Part shown: in pieces, positions 14,111-17,642 of the stretch
How the letters are laid out: every line of letters begins with the position of its first letter
Numbering within the stretch: position 1 is the first letter of the stretch
Origin: Alphaproteobacteria bacterium UBA2964
GTDB lineage: Bacteria > Pseudomonadota > Alphaproteobacteria > MPNO01 > UBA2964
Length of the DNA stretch: 17,642 nucleotides
NCBI GenBank assembly: GCA_002348425.1
Contig: DEBE01000093.1
Span: 1-17,642, forward strand
Reading direction: 5' to 3'
Notes under the pieces: generated by a model
The model's database searches: none
Told to the model about the DNA's origin: nothing
Seen by the model: the letters and a program-made list of their open reading frames with translations, nothing else
Program-made: the position numbers and the translations under genes

Positions 14111-14764
14111 ATGTCAGATTATCCTTTACTCTATTCATTTAGACGTTGTCCTTATGCTATGCGTTCAAGAATGGCGCTTAAAAAAGCGGGTATTATTTGT
14201 GAATTGAGGGAGGTGGTGTTACGCGACAAGCCTTCAGAAATGTTAGAGTTATCGCCTAAAGGAACAGTTCCTGTTTTAAAACTAGCGGATGGCAAAGTAT
14301 TGGAGGAAAGTCTGGATATTATGCATTGGGCACTTAATTTTCGAGATCCGGATAGGTGGTTAGAACCAATAGATGAGATTGGGGCAATTATTAACCTATT
14401 GGATAATGAATTTAAAATCACTCTGGATAAATATAAATACTACATAAAATACCCAGAGTTTTCCCAACAATATTACAGATCGGAGGGTGAAAAGTTTCTT
14501 ATTTATTTAAACGAAATTCTAACTAAAAATCAAGGTCTCGGTTTATGCGATTTAAGAACAACTTTGGCAGATATAGCGGCATTTCCTTTTGTGCGCCAAT
14601 TTGCTTTTGTTGATAAGACTTGGTTCGATCAAACTCCCTATAAAATGTTGCAGGGTTGGCTAAATTTTCATCTATCGAGTCCACTTTTTAAGAATGTTAT
14701 GAAAAAGTACAAAGCTTGGATCCCAGGAGATCCCTTGGTATTATTTGGTGAAGAGGTGAGCTAA
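14111..14764 (+). CDS. CPYA-type glutathione transferase / glutaredoxin-2-like protein
   Basis: 217-residue protein with a thioredoxin-fold GST N-domain. YSFRRCPYAMRSRMALKKAG (8-27) carries Cys13 in a C-P-Y-A motif, GTVPVL (51-56) holds the cis-Pro, and ESLDIMHWAL (65-74) is the glutathione-binding E-S segment. The helical C-domain (about 85-210) includes LADIAAFPFVRQFA. The pattern is close to E. coli glutaredoxin 2, where the site is CPYC; the second Cys is absent here, so a monothiol mechanism is expected. An AGAGGA about 10 bases upstream serves as ribosome site. It is separated from trhO by only 5 bases, so it is almost certainly co-transcribed and may work with the tRNA hydroxylase or its thiol chemistry; that link is inference. 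Confidence 0.85.
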   Translation: MSDYPLLYSFRRCPYAMRSRMALKKAGIICELREVVLRDKPSEMLELSPKGTVPVLKLADGKVLEESLDIMHWALNFRDPDRWLEPIDEIGAIINLLDNEFKITLDKYKYYIKYPEFSQQYYRSEGEKFLIYLNEILTKNQGLGLCDLRTTLADIAAFPFVRQFAFVDKTWFDQTPYKMLQGWLNFHLSSPLFKNVMKKYKAWIPGDPLVLFGEEVS

Positions 14765-14776
14765 CTGGTCGAAAAA

Positions 14777-15484
14777 CTAAAACTTTTCTACCCATGGCCT
14801 TAGTTCTATTTCCCATGCCCAGCTGTCGCGTGGCTGACGCAAAAAATCATAATAGGTCTTGGCTATATTGTCGGGGTCTAAAAGTCCATCTGACCCTCTA
14901 TCGTCCCGCGGATCATTCGGTTGTTTAATACCTCCATCAATGACGAAGTGGGCAACGTGAATATTTTTTGGGTGTAGTTCTCGGGATAGACTTTGTGCTA
15001 AACCACGTAAGCCGAATTTACCCATGGCAAAGGTGGCGGAATTTGGGTAACCCTTTACACTGGCGGAAGCACCTGTAAAAAAAATCGACCCTCGACCACG
15101 TGGTACCATCAGTTTGGCCGCTTGCTGGGCGACCAAGAAGCCACCATAACATGTGATTTTAATTGCCTGTAGAACTAGACCTGGATCTAAGTCCGTAATT
15201 GGGCCTCGCACTCGGTTAGACGCATTATAAATTACTATATCAGGTTGTGCGATGTCTGAACTCACTCTATTAAACAAATCTATGACATTTCCTGGAGAAA
15301 TCGCATCACATTTATAAGTATTTGCACCCGTTTCAGATACTAATGACTCTAGCTTATCTATATTGCGTGATGCCAACGCGACTTTTATTCCTCTTGAGGT
15401 GAAAAGACGCGTAAGTGAGGAACTTAAACCTTGCCCGGCCCCCACTATCAGAGCCAACTCATTTGTTTCTACAGTCACTGTCAT
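14777..15484 (-). CDS. Short-chain dehydrogenase/reductase-like protein with Tyr-to-Phe change
   Basis: 235-residue Rossmann-fold protein of the SDR superfamily. The nucleotide-binding turn is GAGQGLSSSL (15-24; the usual third Gly is Ser21). ALASRN (37-41) suggests NADP preference through R40. YNASN (86-90) replaces the usual NNAG. The catalytic Ser is S140 (FFTGAS). The Y-x-x-x-K motif reads F152-A-M-G-K156, so the general-acid Tyr is Phe. LRGLAQSLSREL (159-170) and VAHFVIDGGI (177-186) match, from memory, a widespread proteobacterial subfamily that shares the Phe. Activity as a classical reductase is therefore doubtful. It lies 5 bases after the BON lipoprotein gene, on the same strand as the acyl-CoA ligase. 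It converges on the CPYA GST gene. Confidence 0.88.
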   Translation of the reverse strand: MTVTVETNELALIVGAGQGLSSSLTRLFTSRGIKVALASRNIDKLESLVSETGANTYKCDAISPGNVIDLFNRVSSDIAQPDIVIYNASNRVRGPITDLDPGLVLQAIKITCYGGFLVAQQAAKLMVPRGRGSIFFTGASASVKGYPNSATFAMGKFGLRGLAQSLSRELHPKNIHVAHFVIDGGIKQPNDPRDDRGSDGLLDPDNIAKTYYDFLRQPRDSWAWEIELRPWVEKF

Positions 15485-15489
15485 ATTTA

Positions 15490-16077
15490 TTAATTTACTT
15501 TAACAGGGTTCACTAATACATGGTGAACCACACCATTTACGTGCTTGATACGTTTAGCGATAGTTAAAACCTTATTTAGCTCTTTTTGGGATAGTGCCCG
15601 ACCAATAAGATAAATTGTCGAATTTACAACACGAGTTTGATAGTTCGCTGACTTAATACCTTTTTCCGCGAGAAGTTGGGAGTTAAGTTTAGTACTAATC
15701 CAAATATCATTTGCTGTATTTTTAAACTTTCCAGTATTTGTGACCTGAACATTATTGTAAATTGTTCTGATGCCCGGTATGCCGCTAGTCAGTGCTATGA
15801 TACGTTGCCGTTGATATTCTGACCCTACCGTGCCTGTAAGCATTACTCTTCCTTCATAAACATTTGTATGTAGGTTAAAGAATAAGTCGTGGTTTTTACC
15901 GCTAAAAAGCCGTTTATTGATATCAAGTTTTATTTCAGCATCTGTGGCAATCTGTTTTAGTAGTCGTTCTTCGATAATAGTACAGCCCTGCAGGAATATT
16001 GTGCTTACCATAAGAAAAATAAGTGTCTTGGAAAATTTTGGTGCTGGGAAGGGTAGTTTATTAAGTTTGACTTCCAT
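15490..16077 (-). CDS. Outer-membrane lipoprotein with two BON domains (DolP/YraP-like)
   Basis: 195-residue predicted lipoprotein. A hydrophobic signal segment (about 16-31) ends in the lipobox L29-Q30-G31-C32. Two BON domains follow: one from about 44 to 113 (including GRVMLTGTVGSEYQR) and one from about 122 to 190 (including STIYLIGRALSQKE). The linking NDIWISTKLNSQLL segment is strongly reminiscent of E. coli DolP (191 residues), an outer-membrane lipoprotein that binds anionic phospholipid and supports envelope integrity. Orthology is a judgement from memory. Its start lies 17 bases inside the end of the acyl-CoA ligase gene, and the SDR gene follows after 5 bases, so the three form one operon. 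Confidence 0.88.
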   Translation of the reverse strand: MEVKLNKLPFPAPKFSKTLIFLMVSTIFLQGCTIIEERLLKQIATDAEIKLDINKRLFSGKNHDLFFNLHTNVYEGRVMLTGTVGSEYQRQRIIALTSGIPGIRTIYNNVQVTNTGKFKNTANDIWISTKLNSQLLAEKGIKSANYQTRVVNSTIYLIGRALSQKELNKVLTIAKRIKHVNGVVHHVLVNPVKVN

Positions 16078-17642
16078 AAAGAGCCTCTAATTTTTCGCAA
16101 AATTTCTCGCGAATAATATGTCGCCGAATTTTTAGGGTTGGTGTCAACATTTCATTATCAATTGTGAATGCTTCATGGCTTAATGTAAATCGGCGGACTT
16201 TTTCAATAACAGAAAGATTTTTACTTACACGGTCAACAGCCTCAACTATTACCTTTTTGAAATCGGGTTGCTCAACAACAAATTCTAGGTTAGCGTTTGG
16301 GTGTCCATGTTCTTTAGCCCAAGCAGTTGCGTATTCCGCATCTGGTATGATTAGAGCTGTCAGATGTGGACGCCTGTCACCATAAACCATGGCTTGTCCA
16401 ATTTCAGGCTGAGTCGTTAACATTCCCTCAATACGTTGTGGAGAAATATTATCACCCCCAGAATTAACGATAATATCCTTCTTTCTATCAGTTATTTTGA
16501 GATACCCGTCTCCGTCGAATTCTCCTATATCGCCCGTGTGAAGCCACCCATCTTTGATTGCTTCGCCAGTTGCTTCTAGGTTATTCCAATAACCTTGCAT
16601 CACCAGCTCTCCTTTAACAATGATTTCTCCATCATTCGCTATCTGGCAATCGACACCTTTCATTGGTTTTCCAACGGTGTCTATTCGATTGTCAGAAGGG
16701 GGGTTGCAGCTTATTACTGGTGCACTTTCAGTTTGACCATAGCCTTGAAGCAGCTTTATACCAAGCGCAGTAAAAAAAATTCCAATATCATAATTCAGAG
16801 GTGCGCCGCCGGAAACTAATGCTTTGAGCTGGCCACCAAATCGACCTTTTACCTTTGAACGAACGAGTTTATCTAGAACAACATTTTGTAAATTTTCAGA
16901 TAGAGACATGCTAGCGGGCTTTTCGTATTTTTTTCTTCCGAGTTGAATTGTTTTATTAAAAAGTTTTTCAGAGATGCCGCCTGCCTGTTTTACACCCTTT
17001 CTAATACGATCGTGCATCACTTCATATAACCGGGGAACAGCGGTCATAAGAGTAGGGTGTACCTCTTCCATATTTTGGGCCAATTTATCTATACCTTCTG
17101 CATAATAAATTTGTGCGCCTATCATGATCGGAAAAAATTGACCTGCGGTATGCTCGTAGGAGTGCGATAAAGGAAGAAATGATAAAAACACTTCATCCCC
17201 AAGCCCCATTTCCTGCAGTAAATCAATAGATCCAATACAATTACAGAGTATAGCTCCGTGGCTTAACATCACCCCTTTAGGTGTCCCCCCTGTCCCTGAA
17301 GTATAAATAAGACAGGCAGTTTCATCACGTGATATACTCTCTATGGCGTTATCAAGTATCGCCGCAGTGTCAGTACACGAATTAACAATTGTATCTAAAC
17401 TGTGTAACGATATACGATCTGTTTGAACTTCGAGTTTTGGATCAAATGAAATTGCAAATTTTAGGCTAGCTACTTTTTCCGCCGCTGGAAGTACATTCTT
17501 TGCTATGTTAGTTGAAGATACTATAACTCCAATTGCTTGGGAATCTTCCAAAATATATTTATGATCTGATATACTATTTGTAACATAGGCGGGTACTGTT
17601 ATTCCCCCTACAGCCATAATAGCGAGATCGGCGATAGGCCAC
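16061..17642 (-). CDS. Long-chain fatty-acid--CoA ligase (AMP-forming), 5' end beyond the window
   Basis: ANL-superfamily enzyme that activates a fatty acid as acyl-AMP and transfers it to CoA. The open frame continues through the window edge: eight in-frame codons (W-P-I-A-D-L-A-I) precede the first visible ATG at 17617, so the true start is outside. Numbered from that ATG, the ATP loop is IYTSGTGGTPKGVMLSHG (104-121), with Gly at the place of the second Thr in the usual TSGTTG. GYGQTES (292-298), HTGDIGEF (360-367) and DRKKD (377-381, followed by IIVNSGGDNISP) are the acyl/AMP and hinge motifs of the FadD15 group. About 526 residues are visible of roughly 590-600 expected. First visible gene of an operon with the BON lipoprotein and the SDR gene. 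Confidence 0.9.
   Translation of the reverse strand, partial: WPIADLAIMAVGGITVPAYVTNSISDHKYILEDSQAIGVIVSSTNIAKNVLPAAEKVASLKFAISFDPKLEVQTDRISLHSLDTIVNSCTDTAAILDNAIESISRDETACLIYTSGTGGTPKGVMLSHGAILCNCIGSIDLLQEMGLGDEVFLSFLPLSHSYEHTAGQFFPIMIGAQIYYAEGIDKLAQNMEEVHPTLMTAVPRLYEVMHDRIRKGVKQAGGISEKLFNKTIQLGRKKYEKPASMSLSENLQNVVLDKLVRSKVKGRFGGQLKALVSGGAPLNYDIGIFFTALGIKLLQGYGQTESAPVISCNPPSDNRIDTVGKPMKGVDCQIANDGEIIVKGELVMQGYWNNLEATGEAIKDGWLHTGDIGEFDGDGYLKITDRKKDIIVNSGGDNISPQRIEGMLTTQPEIGQAMVYGDRRPHLTALIIPDAEYATAWAKEHGHPNANLEFVVEQPDFKKVIVEAVDRVSKNLSVIEKVRRFTLSHEAFTIDNEMLTPTLKIRRHIIREKFCEKLEALYGSQT

Noticed and set aside
14774..14792. GAAAA/TTTTC hairpin between the CPYA GST and SDR 3' ends
   Set aside because: Only five base pairs with a large loop, and it overlaps the end of the SDR coding sequence.
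1..17642. Mobile elements, CRISPR, prophage, toxin-antitoxin, tRNA and rRNA
   Set aside because: No transposase, integrase, regularly spaced repeat, cloverleaf or rRNA-like sequence was recognised on either strand; the content is metabolic and housekeeping.

Overview
The window looks like chromosomal core and near-core DNA from an AT-rich (roughly 40-45% G+C by eye, not computed) alphaproteobacterium, probably a marine or free-living lineage. The placement rests on a GapR/DUF2312 nucleoid protein, a DUF1244 protein, a 41-residue L36 ribosomal protein of the alphaproteobacterial type, a type-2 glycerate kinase next to pyruvate kinase, and a glcDEF glycolate oxidase operon. No mobile element, tRNA, rRNA, CRISPR array or prophage gene is visible. 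The genes are densely packed with short gaps and several start/stop overlaps.

Layout. (1) 31-1811, plus strand: the two oxygenase subunits of an aromatic-ring hydroxylating (Rieske) enzyme of the salicylate/anthranilate type. (2) 1834-3075, minus strand: an M20-family amidohydrolase homologue that appears to lack several metal ligands. (3) 3223-3348: rpmJ, a short gene with its own good promoter. (4) 3484-8066, plus strand: glcD-glcE-glcF followed by a TPR protein, a glycolate oxidase operon. (5) 8102-10808, minus strand and convergent: glycerate 2-kinase then pyruvate kinase. (6) 10850-11972, plus strand: a small three-helix membrane protein, a DUF1244 protein and GapR. (7) 12005-12883, minus strand: a YghU-type glutathione transferase. 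(8) 13164-14764, plus strand: tRNA uridine-34 hydroxylase TrhO and a CPYA-type glutathione transferase/glutaredoxin-2-like protein. (9) 14777-17642, minus strand: a long-chain acyl-CoA ligase (5' end outside the window), a two-BON-domain lipoprotein and an SDR protein whose catalytic Tyr is Phe.

How the genes fit together. Glycolate oxidase makes glyoxylate. Elsewhere in the cell glyoxylate can be converted to glycerate, glycerate 2-kinase makes 2-phosphoglycerate, and (after enolase) pyruvate kinase makes pyruvate. The middle of the window is therefore a C2-to-C3 salvage locus, with the two ends of the route placed convergently. The right half mixes nucleoid, tRNA-modification, thiol-redox and envelope/lipid genes.

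I do not see an unmistakable new system. The observations most worth following are the ligand-poor M20 protein, the nested inverted repeats upstream of glcD, the TPR gene attached to glcDEF, the trhO-GST pair, the Tyr-to-Phe SDR in an operon with a DolP-like lipoprotein and an acyl-CoA ligase, and the overlapping divergent promoters near 10.8 kb that suggest a leaderless glycerate kinase mRNA.
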